Below the pieces are notes generated by a model. It searched no databases. It saw only the letters and a program-made list of their open reading frames with translations, and had not been told where the DNA came from. 15,067 bases of DNA from Spirochaetota bacterium (lineage in GTDB: Bacteria; Spirochaetota; GWE2-31-10; MWDO01), in the NCBI GenBank assembly GCA_017998755.1, contig JAGOCL010000019.1:1-15067 (forward strand), given 5' to 3'. This document shows positions 5,435 through 14,334 of the stretch, one piece after another (position 1 is the stretch's first letter; each line of letters opens with the position of its first letter). A program made the position numbers and the translations under genes.

Positions 5435-8400
5435 TTAGAATAATGTATAACTTGTAGAACAATCTAAATCTGACGTCGTTGTCCAATCGGTAGCATTCCA
5501 GTCTTCAGCCGGATTATTTATCGTATCTTGAGCATTATCTGTTGCCGTACCTCCGGTTGACCATATTTCTACCCATATTTGAGAAGGAGACCCAATAGAA
5601 GTTCTTGATATCTTCCATTCGATAATAGACGTAGTTCCCGTAGTTAACGCCGCCGCATTGATATTAGAAGAAGTAGACCACGCGCTTCCGTTCCACGAAT
5701 AGAAGTTGGTTTTAGTATTACCGTATGTTTCATTAACCCAAGTATAAACTGCGTATTCCGGTCTGTGTGGATTATTAGCGGTAACTTTTCTACCCCAAGC
5801 GTCTACAGTAGCTCCAGAATCGTTGGTATTGTTTGTATCGATATACAAAGCATACTTGCCCCAATTATTAGTTCCAGAAATATCTCCATCAATAGTAAAA
5901 GCTACATAGAAATAGTCAGAATCTGAATAAAGATATAAATCTTTTAAATCCATAACATCATTACCATTGCCATCGCTAGCGCTATCTGATGCTTTAGCAG
6001 ATCCATATAAAGTATCGATCGAGCCGTCAATTGTAGCGGCTATATTATATACTCCCGATGTAATATCAGAATCTGTCATACCTGCTTTATAAGCATACGC
6101 TTTAAGCGTTTTTGTATCAGATATCGATACGGAAGTTCCGGTTTGAGCCGTTCCGGAAGAAGAAGGATCAGTTCCGTCGGTTGTATATTTGATCGTAACG
6201 CCCGGAGTCGTACAGTTTATTGTAACGCTTTGAGTTGAAGTATAAGTTCCCGCGGCGGGACTAAAAGTCGGCGCAGATACCTTCCCTTTCAGATACGTTT
6301 GATCGCTTGGAGCTGTCGTCGTAGTTAAATCAAACTGCATATATTGAATAGGATTTGGATCGGTTCCATCGACGGCCGCAGAAGATGGCGCGAAACCGTA
6401 AGACCATTCTGTAGCAGATCTTTTAACAAAGTGAATAAGAATATTGACTTTATCGGAAGTTACCACGCTTCTTGGAATACGCATTTCGATGGTTTTGTCT
6501 GTTGAATATCTAAATAAACTGGTTTCCTGTATTAAAGATAACGGATTTGCTCCGCCCATAGTTCCCCATGTCCATGAAGTTCCGCTTCCGGAGGCGCTAT
6601 TACAATTTAACCAATCGGAAGCCCAATTTAACGCGTAGTGAGCCGTAAAAGGTATTGTAAATTGTTGAGCATTATATGTAATTCCGGTAGTAGTTCCTCC
6701 AGATTCGCCGTCCATACCTATATAAGCTACTAACAATTTATCCGCAACATAAGCAATTACATCGTCTCCTTTATATCCTATATAAATATAATCGGCGTCC
6801 CAAGTAACGTATGATGTATAACCGGCGGAGGAAGTAGCGAAATCTTCAGAAGCGTACCATTCGGTAGTAGTATTTATCGTTCCATCGAGCGTTATTGTGT
6901 TTGAATATCCCGATACGTCTTGTCTCGTTACGACAATTGTATATACTTCCGTTATCGAACTATCGTCGGTAACTTCGCAAGTTAGCGTAAAAGTATTAGC
7001 TCCAACGTCTAAGGAGCGCGAGTCGGAAACGTTTCCCGATATAACGTCTGTAGTACCGTCCGTTGTTCTGTATAGTTTAATAATCGAATCGGTCGCGAAA
7101 GTCGTGGTCGGAGTAAAAGTTATTGACGTAACGTCGTTCGCAACCGTCGCCGTATATGAATCAGTAGTTCTCGAAAAAGTAGGACTAAGCGTTCCGCTCG
7201 ATATAGTCAAACTATCAAGCCCTGCGTAAGGCGACTTTTCGGTAACTTTGGTAGTAGGATCGATCCAGAATTTTTTAGGACCGGTTCCTGAAATAAAAGT
7301 CGGACTCGTACAATCGACAAATATATTGCCGGTCGCAGTAGTTTCTGTAAACCAATCCGTTCCGTTAACCGCGGCGTATATTTGATTTTCAACGCTACCT
7401 TCCCAGAATTTAAACGTAAAGTAAATAGTTCCGTTCGGATCGCTTACCGTCGTAGTTAGTTTCGCCCATTGGCTAGGATCGTCCCAAGCTAGAGCGTCGT
7501 TTACTTTTGTAAAGGCGTCTGAATTTGTTACGTTCGTTCCGTTACCGTTATATGTTATAACCGGTTGAGCGTTATTAGCCCATGTTGGGACTTTGATGTA
7601 GAAATTGAATTTAGGTCCGGCGACTCCTTTCTCCCATATTGCGAAATTTGTTCCGAAATATATAGGAGAATTCCCAATATAACCTTCGTCCGTCGGACTC
7701 CAGCTGTCTCCGCCAATTTTAACAATTATCTCTTTACCGCCAGATCCTGTAATCTTAGCCGCATAATTGGTAGTCGTAGCCGCTTTGTTGGTTATGGAAG
7801 CGTCGTATCTTATACCGATCCTTTTTCGAAGAGCGATAAGATACTCTATATGTTGTTTCAAAGTCTTACTCGTTCCGGAAACGGTAGTCGAATTAAAATA
7901 ATGCTGATACGCAACAGACGGATACCCCGGATGAGTCAGTATATATGTATAAGCTAAAGGAACGTCGTCGGCGTCAAGCTCCCAGTGTCTTTGCGAACTG
8001 CCAGTATCGTGATTATCGACAAACGTTACCGCGTCGGCGGGATTTGTTGCAAAAATATTAGAACCATGCGCTAGTAGCGCCATGTTCCAGTAAGTATCGG
8101 TTTTATCTTCCGAAGGAGCCGCGAAATATCCGAAAGCGTAGTTAAGATTGCCTTTCAGAACGAAGTCGAATACTCTCGATCTCATGCCGCCTGTATTGGT
8201 AGCGCTAACCCAGCCGTTAAGAGCGTTCGCCCATACGGTCGTGTCAAATCCGGCTGTTGGCCAGTATTCTCCCACAGAAAAAGCGGCGCTTGTATTGGTA
8301 TTGTATTGACCGACGTAATCTCCGTTAAACCCTTTAACGTAGTCGTATCGCCAACCGACAAAGCCGGCGTCTTTTAGTACGCTATTCATCCAAGTTTCTA

Positions 8401-11400
8401 TACCCTTCTGGACGTTGGCGCCGGAATGATCAAGGTCTCGCGCTGCGGAATAGTTTTCGCCCGTATCGGCTACGCCTTTTGGACCCGTCCAACCGTACAT
8501 ATCAGAGTTGACGTCGGTAAAGCCCTCGTCGCCCGATGTTATCGAAGCGTAGTCCTCTTCCCATCTAGGATTCTCAAAGTCGCCCCAACCGCTCGTTCCT
8601 CCTCTATGATTAACGACTATATCGGCTATGGCTTTGGTATCGGGCGATAAATCGGTTATCAATTGTTTCAACTCCGTAGCCGAACCGTAATAAGAATTGA
8701 GATCGTTAAGCGCAGTCGGTATATACCCCTGTTTGGAGAAACTCGGCGTAGAACTCGGCGGCGGTAGCCAGATATATTCAAAATTGGCTTTAATATCCGC
8801 TTTATTTCCGCTAACCGTAGTATACCAGTTTTTACTATCGCTTGCGCTGTCCCAATGGAAGCCCTGAAGCATTACTCCGTAAGGATCTTCAGTATATGTC
8901 CCGTTACCTTTTTTTGTATAAGTAGCGGAAACGGTATCGGACGGAGTAAGTCCCGTTTTAAACGCTTTTACTTTTATCGTATCGGTCGCGTTAATCGTAA
9001 CGCCTGTCGAAGGAAATTCCGTATCGCCCGTCGTAGGATCTGAATCGTCTAGCGTATAGTATATGGTATCGCCTGTTGTGTCTGTAAAGGCAAATATAGT
9101 TACTTCGTTCCAGAAATTCGAACTATCGAGAGATAATACCGGCTTTTCTACCTTGGAAGTATTAGAGTAAACCGCGGTTGCCGTATTAGAAGACCTCATA
9201 CCAGAATAAAACGCTTTCGCTTTAAATGTCGTCGTAGCGTCGATAATAATATCGCTACCAAAAGGCGAACTTGTCTCCGTCGGTTCGGTTCCATCGAGAG
9301 TATATCTGATAGTTGCTCCGGAAGTCGCGCATGTCGCGGTAATTGTAAACGTTACGCTAAAGCCCTGGGTCGGTTTAATAACCGGAGTTTCTACTACCGA
9401 AGCTTTTTTAAATACCGCGATAGACCATGCGTTAACTCCGTAAGTTCCTGAGATAACCGCGCCGTCTTCTACGTCCCAGTAGTTATTATCCGATTCAGCC
9501 CATGAGGCGGTATCTACTATCCTTACCCATGAATATCCCGAATCCAAAGTCGGTAATGTAAAATTAACCGTTTCAGTCCACATATTTGAACAAATCAGGA
9601 AATCGCCTCGCCATATTCTTATCGCTCGAGCTCCCGACGATAGAGTACCGCCTGTTTCGTTAGCATATCCAATACCCTCGTCATAATTATTTGCGTGAAG
9701 CGCAGAAGTATCTCGTCTTAATTTCATAAGATTTGTAGAGAACAGGAATATATTATTTGAATTATCAAGCTTTCCGTCGGTTCCGATATTATTGTGATAC
9801 CCCGACGAGCTTTCGGTCGATTCGCTATGAGGAGCGTCGCTATCGATCATATTATAGTTATTCCAAGTCATAATGCTATCGATATTATAAGGATTGTTAT
9901 TTCCATTTTGAGTTCTAGCAAGCTCGTCGCCGTATACGACCATCGGAGTCCCTCGGCTAAACATCTGGAAAGTCCAGAAGTTTCTTAACCTTTGTCTTCT
10001 TAACGTTTGATCTCCGTTAGAATCCCAACTAAGGTTGCTATCCCCTCCTCCGTCGGAAGGGCCGAATGGCCATGTTAAAGTAGAGTTCATTTTGCTATTA
10101 TAGCTTACAAGGTCGGTCAATGTAAATCCGTCGTGAGCTACCAAAAAGTTTATTGACTTATGCGGTCCGCCTTGATCGTTAAAGTGATTCCAATCGCCGT
10201 AAAATGCGTCCTGAACGCTTACTCCATCGTATCCCTTGGCGTTGCCAGCCATATATTTTCTAACGCAGTCTCTGTATCTTCCGTTCCATTCTCCCCAACC
10301 GTTTGGGAACATACCAACGGGATATCCCCACATATCCCACGCTTCGGCGATCATCCATGCGCTTTTGTTAGTAGCTAAAGTAGCCATAGCGGTTAAAGTC
10401 GGATGATCGGTATAGAAAGCTTTTACCCTATCCCAATAAGTATCGGACGGTTCCCATGCGTGATCGTCCGGTTTTCTGCCTATTACCGCGGCAAGATCAA
10501 ATCTATAGCCGCTTATACCCATCGTATCTATCCAGTAAGTTAGAGAGTCTAATATTAAGTTATGATTAACGTTTTTTGAAAAATTAAGTTGATTGCCGCA
10601 ACCGGTAGCTCCATCGACAAGCCAGTTTTTTCCCGTTCCTCCCGGAACAAGATGATAATACTCGGCGCAGTCGAGTCCCCCCATCGAGACAAAGCCGGTA
10701 ACATTCATGTCGCCCCAGTTGCCTCCCTCTCCTGTGTGGTTAAATACAACGTCCAAGAATATCTTGATGCCTTCGGCATTTAGCGCTTGAACCATATCTT
10801 GGAATTCCGCAGTCGGTCCGCCTGCAGATTTATCCGACGAGTATCTTCTATCCGGAGCAAAAAATCCGTAAGTCATATATCCCCAGAAGTTCTTAGCGCC
10901 TCCCAAAGTCGGTTGACTGCCGTCGAAAGGAAGCATATCGTTTTCAGTTTCATGTACCGGTAACAATTCTATCGTATTAATACCTATCGCTTTTAGATAT
11001 TTCGCCAAATATGCGACGCCTTTATAAGTCCCCCTGTATTGAGAAGGAACGTCAACGACGGTAGAAAAACCCTCGATACCATCTAATATATCTGTAAGAT
11101 TTGAAGTCGAGCTATGAGCCGTTATCCCTCTAACATGCGCTTCGTATATTACCGACGCTTCCTGAGCAAAAGTCGGTTTATTAAAAGTATCGCCGGTTGG
11201 TTTTAAAATAATACCTTTTGGAACCCATCTGCCGGTATCGACGTTCCTTCTATCGATAGATACTCCGCCCGTAGTAGTAGGTCCGGAATATGTATGAGTA
11301 GAGTTATTATTTGTACCGCTAGTGCCGTACATTCCTCCGTTCTCTCCCGCCGCCGCCATAGCCGGAAACTCTTTGTCGTGAGATATTTCTCTAGTATATG

Positions 11401-12958
11401 GATCGAATACAACCTTGTTAGGATTGAATCTCCCGTTATCGTCCACGTCGGATACAAAACCTTCTGCGCTGTTTCCTCTAGTCCATGAAGAGTTAAAAGT
11501 CCAGTTTGATCCCCAAACTCTATATGCGTAGTAAGTTTTTTCGGGAACCGCCGTTATTTTTGCTCTCCATATATTATCCGAGCCCTTTTCCATCCAATAG
11601 TCGTATCGAGCGTCCGTTCCATACGCTTTGTTAGTGTTAGTCGAGCTTGTTTCCGTTTCATATATTTCAAGTAATACTTTAGTCGCATTCTTGGAATAAA
11701 CGGCAAAAGTAACGTCCGTTCCGACGAAATGAGAGCCCAAAGCCCACGATTGAGTGGACCAGCCAAAACCGGCCTCTCCGCCATTTAGATCTATCGGACT
11801 AAAAGCTCCCGAAGAAGGATGGTTTTCGCCGATTGTCGAGCTTATTATCTTTGTATAAGTTTTAGTTACGACATCGGAGGGTATATAATTTGTCTTATAA
11901 GCTCTTGCTTTAAAAGTAGTATCGGTATTTATATTTATCTGCCCGCTATATAAGTCGTCGGAAGCGTCGGGATCGGTTCCGTCCGTCGTATAATAAATGG
12001 AGGCGCCGGTAGTAGAAATGTCGATAGTAACGTCCAGAGAAGTAGCAAAAGTCGTATTAACGGGTAAGAAATAAGGATCGGCTACCAAAAGATCTATCGA
12101 ACCAAAATTGTAAGGCGTTCCGCTTTGTATTGTTACGGCTCCGCTTCTATATACAACGCCGCCGTCTAAACTGATAATCAACTCCCAGTTCCCCGGTTTT
12201 ATACCGGTTATCGTATTTTCTCCGGTAGTTAAGGTCGTTAATTTGCCGGACGCCGGATCGTTAACCTGAGCGGTAAATCCGGTAAAAACGGTAATTCCGT
12301 TTATGCTGAAAACGGCAGACGCCGGCGTTATCTTATATGAAGCGTCGTTTGCCGATTTTAAAGTCCAATTGGCTACGTCTTCCGCTAAGTTTTTTGAATT
12401 AAATAAAGAAGGATGATCTACCGTCGTTCCGGTTATAATCGAGCTTATCGCGTCTCTGGTAGCGTCTGACATCGAGCCGATGTTGTAATCGTGAGTATAT
12501 AATAATTCGTAAAACGTTTCGCCTAAGGGAGTAGAACTCCATCTTATATCGACTGTATTATCGCCCGATACTATATCCTTAATACCCCTCATAACTATAC
12601 CGGTCATATCGCCCGAGTCTGTTCTTGCCTGAACCGATATTACTCGATTTTTACCTACCGGGATATTCTCTATTCTTATCTCGCCCGCTCCGCTAACTAC
12701 CGCGGCGCTCTCGGCTATATCGTTCATACCCCATCCGGATACCGTAACCATAGCCGTTTTGATGTCTGATATAACGATAGACCTTGTCGGATCAATATTC
12801 GTCGGTTTATCGTTATCGATATTTTTAATTACGAGGGAGCCATATTTTACATCCGAAGTAGTATTTCCCTTGCTATTGCCGGTATTATTGAATATTCCGG
12901 ACTGAACGCATCCTAACATGGCGATAATTATCAATAATATGAATAAAAATTTTTTCAT
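5435..12958 (-). CDS. Giant lipoprotein with isoamylase-like and alpha-amylase GH13 domains (amylopullulanase-like), 2507 aa
   Basis: A 2507-residue surface lipoprotein (lipobox MLGC, Cys17) that should degrade starch or glycogen outside the cell. Domains in order: beta domains (about 40-290); chitobiase C-terminal-like module 1 (292-370); CBM48-like pullulanase N-domain (376-520); isoamylase/GlgX-like GH13 barrel (590-1090) with DVVFNH (736-741), nucleophile Asp821 in GYRFD, acid Glu872 in IAEAWD and Asp943 in AHDGFTL; a beta domain; modules 2 and 3 (1189-1349); a second GH13 barrel (1356-1755) resembling plant alpha-amylase, with DIVVNH (1446-1451), Asp1539, Glu1564 and Asp1651 in VDNHDTGS; an unassigned segment (1775-1905); a cadherin-like domain (1911-2013); CBM9/DOMON-like domain (2017-2213); module 4 (2226-2306); a second CBM9-like domain (2308-2507). 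Both active sites look intact. AAGGGGGAAAT just before the ATG is the ribosome binding site, 11 bases from the previous stop. Cleavage of alpha-1,6 and alpha-1,4 bonds is inferred from the motifs. Confidence 0.92.
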   Translation of the reverse strand: MKKFLFILLIIIAMLGCVQSGIFNNTGNSKGNTTSDVKYGSLVIKNIDNDKPTNIDPTRSIVISDIKTAMVTVSGWGMNDIAESAAVVSGAGEIRIENIPVGKNRVISVQARTDSGDMTGIVMRGIKDIVSGDNTVDIRWSSTPLGETFYELLYTHDYNIGSMSDATRDAISSIITGTTVDHPSLFNSKNLAEDVANWTLKSANDASYKITPASAVFSINGITVFTGFTAQVNDPASGKLTTLTTGENTITGIKPGNWELIISLDGGVVYRSGAVTIQSGTPYNFGSIDLLVADPYFLPVNTTFATSLDVTIDISTTGASIYYTTDGTDPDASDDLYSGQININTDTTFKARAYKTNYIPSDVVTKTYTKIISSTIGENHPSSGAFSPIDLNGGEAGFGWSTQSWALGSHFVGTDVTFAVYSKNATKVLLEIYETETSSTNTNKAYGTDARYDYWMEKGSDNIWRAKITAVPEKTYYAYRVWGSNWTFNSSWTRGNSAEGFVSDVDDNGRFNPNKVVFDPYTREISHDKEFPAMAAAGENGGMYGTSGTNNNSTHTYSGPTTTGGVSIDRRNVDTGRWVPKGIILKPTGDTFNKPTFAQEASVIYEAHVRGITAHSSTSNLTDILDGIEGFSTVVDVPSQYRGTYKGVAYLAKYLKAIGINTIELLPVHETENDMLPFDGSQPTLGGAKNFWGYMTYGFFAPDRRYSSDKSAGGPTAEFQDMVQALNAEGIKIFLDVVFNHTGEGGNWGDMNVTGFVSMGGLDCAEYYHLVPGGTGKNWLVDGATGCGNQLNFSKNVNHNLILDSLTYWIDTMGISGYRFDLAAVIGRKPDDHAWEPSDTYWDRVKAFYTDHPTLTAMATLATNKSAWMIAEAWDMWGYPVGMFPNGWGEWNGRYRDCVRKYMAGNAKGYDGVSVQDAFYGDWNHFNDQGGPHKSINFLVAHDGFTLTDLVSYNSKMNSTLTWPFGPSDGGGDSNLSWDSNGDQTLRRQRLRNFWTFQMFSRGTPMVVYGDELARTQNGNNNPYNIDSIMTWNNYNMIDSDAPHSESTESSSGYHNNIGTDGKLDNSNNIFLFSTNLMKLRRDTSALHANNYDEGIGYANETGGTLSSGARAIRIWRGDFLICSNMWTETVNFTLPTLDSGYSWVRIVDTASWAESDNNYWDVEDGAVISGTYGVNAWSIAVFKKASVVETPVIKPTQGFSVTFTITATCATSGATIRYTLDGTEPTETSSPFGSDIIIDATTTFKAKAFYSGMRSSNTATAVYSNTSKVEKPVLSLDSSNFWNEVTIFAFTDTTGDTIYYTLDDSDPTTGDTEFPSTGVTINATDTIKVKAFKTGLTPSDTVSATYTKKGNGTYTEDPYGVMLQGFHWDSASDSKNWYTTVSGNKADIKANFEYIWLPPPSSTPSFSKQGYIPTALNDLNSYYGSATELKQLITDLSPDTKAIADIVVNHRGGTSGWGDFENPRWEEDYASITSGDEGFTDVNSDMYGWTGPKGVADTGENYSAARDLDHSGANVQKGIETWMNSVLKDAGFVGWRYDYVKGFNGDYVGQYNTNTSAAFSVGEYWPTAGFDTTVWANALNGWVSATNTGGMRSRVFDFVLKGNLNYAFGYFAAPSEDKTDTYWNMALLAHGSNIFATNPADAVTFVDNHDTGSSQRHWELDADDVPLAYTYILTHPGYPSVAYQHYFNSTTVSGTSKTLKQHIEYLIALRKRIGIRYDASITNKAATTTNYAAKITGSGGKEIIVKIGGDSWSPTDEGYIGNSPIYFGTNFAIWEKGVAGPKFNFYIKVPTWANNAQPVITYNGNGTNVTNSDAFTKVNDALAWDDPSQWAKLTTTVSDPNGTIYFTFKFWEGSVENQIYAAVNGTDWFTETTATGNIFVDCTSPTFISGTGPKKFWIDPTTKVTEKSPYAGLDSLTISSGTLSPTFSRTTDSYTATVANDVTSITFTPTTTFATDSIIKLYRTTDGTTDVISGNVSDSRSLDVGANTFTLTCEVTDDSSITEVYTIVVTRQDVSGYSNTITLDGTINTTTEWYASEDFATSSAGYTSYVTWDADYIYIGYKGDDVIAYVADKLLVAYIGMDGESGGTTTGITYNAQQFTIPFTAHYALNWASDWLNCNSASGSGTSWTWGTMGGANPLSLIQETSLFRYSTDKTIEMRIPRSVVTSDKVNILIHFVKRSATEWSYGFAPSSAAVDGTDPNPIQYMQFDLTTTTAPSDQTYLKGKVSAPTFSPAAGTYTSTQSVTINCTTPGVTIKYTTDGTDPSSSGTAQTGTSVSISDTKTLKAYAYKAGMTDSDITSGVYNIAATIDGSIDTLYGSAKASDSASDGNGNDVMDLKDLYLYSDSDYFYVAFTIDGDISGTNNWGKYALYIDTNNTNDSGATVDAWGRKVTANNPHRPEYAVYTWVNETYGNTKTNFYSWNGSAWSTSSNINAAALTTGTTSIIEWKISRTSIGSPSQIWVEIWSTGGTATDNAQDTINNPAEDWNATDWTTTSDLDCSTSYTLF

Positions 12959-12969
12959 TCATTTCCCCC

Positions 12970-14316
12970 TTAATTAAAATCAAAGTCTGTCGTTAAGTCT
13001 CCCGGCGGTATAATCTCCACTGCGGAGCTTAAAACAGGAAAACCAATATTTGGACTTACCCCGGTTTTTGGAGTAACCTCAAATTTTATAAACTTACCTA
13101 CGTCGCCGGATTGAACGCTATAATTTTTTGTCGTAGCTCCCGAAATATCGGAATATGTTCCGTCCGAAGTTGTAGAAATCAGCCACTGATACAAAGAGCC
13201 CGATTCCGAATCGTCGTTTGGATCGCTAAAAGTATATACTCCCGTAAGAATTTGACCAACGACAGGTTCTCCGGATATAGACGCGTCGCTTGCCGACGGC
13301 GGTTCAAGAACGCAAGTTATTTGATACTCAGTGGAATATGGCGAAGATCCGAAATCGTTAAATGCTTTCACTCTATAATAGTAATCTACGCTTACGTCGA
13401 CCGTTAGATCTTCAAAAGTTTCCGCGCCGGCGTTCAGAGTTTCGATAACTTCATAAGTTCCGCCCGAACCGGTTTTTCTCTCGACTACAAATCCCGTTTC
13501 TATAAAGGTATTGTCAACCCAATACAAAACTACTTTGTTATTTTTATCGCCCGTTACGTCTATTCCAACTTCGTCTGCCGATAAATCTCCGGGAGCTAAT
13601 GCCGGCGGTTTATTAAAATCGTCGGCGGTAAGAGTTATTATCGCGTCTGTTGTAAGAAAATCGTAAATATGAACGCTCTCGATAACGGACGCAGAAACTG
13701 CGGTCCCCTTTAAGAATTTAAATATAAAAGTATGAATCCCGGAACTTATCGAAGTATTTTTATAATTCAAAACGCTTCCGGTATATGAATAAGATGAAGC
13801 GGAGCCATCGTCGATTTTTAAAGAAACTCCGTCTATCCCGGTAGAATCGGGCCAATCGATGGTTAGATCAAAAGTACCCGTCCCCGATTTTAGATAGACG
13901 ACGTCCACCGTCAGATCGACAGTCTGATCTTTTATTACCGTTGTAGAAGCGTTTCCGCTTGCTATTATATTTCCGCCGGGACCGTCTTTCCCTTTTACCG
14001 TTATAGTCCACTCGCCGACAGCCAAATCTGTCAGTAATTCTGCGTCGGATGTAACGGTTATCGGGGTAAACGCTTCAGGACCTGTCGCGGATATTTCATA
14101 TTCTGCAGGCGTTATAAAATCAGGGTATAAAGTCCTGTAACCGGAGTTCGGAGCCGGTATTAATAATAGAATTTTACCTACGTCCTTCCTTATAATATTG
14201 TTTTGAGACGAGTCGGTCTGATTATTTGGTTGCTGAGAGCAACCAAATATCATCCATATCGCAATCGTAGTAGAAAAGATCAAAGTAAATAAAATCTTCC
14301 GTTTAATATTTTTCAT
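12970..14316 (-). CDS. Modular surface lipoprotein with fibronectin III and Ig-like domains, 448 aa
   Basis: A 448-residue exported lipoprotein: basic N-terminus, hydrophobic helix and lipobox IFGC (Cys26), then a polar Asn/Gln/Ser linker. Residues about 45-140 look like a carboxypeptidase-regulatory-like beta domain (LAVGEWTITVKGKDG), similar in style to the N-terminus of the giant amylase. Residues 147-237 form another beta domain. Residues 240-336 are a fibronectin type III domain (VVLYWVDNT, GFVVERK, YYYRVKAFNDFG). Residues 338-436 are an Ig-like module with YQWLIST, ISGATTKNY and GDVGKFIKFEVTP. No catalytic motif is visible. It lies 11 bases before the amylase start and 18 bases after the upstream gene's stop, with GGGAG upstream of its ATG. 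Co-transcription suggests a binding or scaffold partner for the amylase; what it binds is unknown. Confidence 0.87.
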   Translation of the reverse strand: MKNIKRKILFTLIFSTTIAIWMIFGCSQQPNNQTDSSQNNIIRKDVGKILLLIPAPNSGYRTLYPDFITPAEYEISATGPEAFTPITVTSDAELLTDLAVGEWTITVKGKDGPGGNIIASGNASTTVIKDQTVDLTVDVVYLKSGTGTFDLTIDWPDSTGIDGVSLKIDDGSASSYSYTGSVLNYKNTSISSGIHTFIFKFLKGTAVSASVIESVHIYDFLTTDAIITLTADDFNKPPALAPGDLSADEVGIDVTGDKNNKVVLYWVDNTFIETGFVVERKTGSGGTYEVIETLNAGAETFEDLTVDVSVDYYYRVKAFNDFGSSPYSTEYQITCVLEPPSASDASISGEPVVGQILTGVYTFSDPNDDSESGSLYQWLISTTSDGTYSDISGATTKNYSVQSGDVGKFIKFEVTPKTGVSPNIGFPVLSSAVEIIPPGDLTTDFDFN

Positions 14317-14334
14317 ATTAAAACTCCCGTATAA

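Noticed and set aside
6897..7229. Plus-strand 110-codon open frame opposite the amylase gene, and similar open frames at 7565-7957, 10160-10378 and 13111-13407
   Set aside because: They are antisense to clearly coding, domain-rich frames, have no recognisable domains or ribosome binding sites, and arise from the codon composition of the opposite strand.
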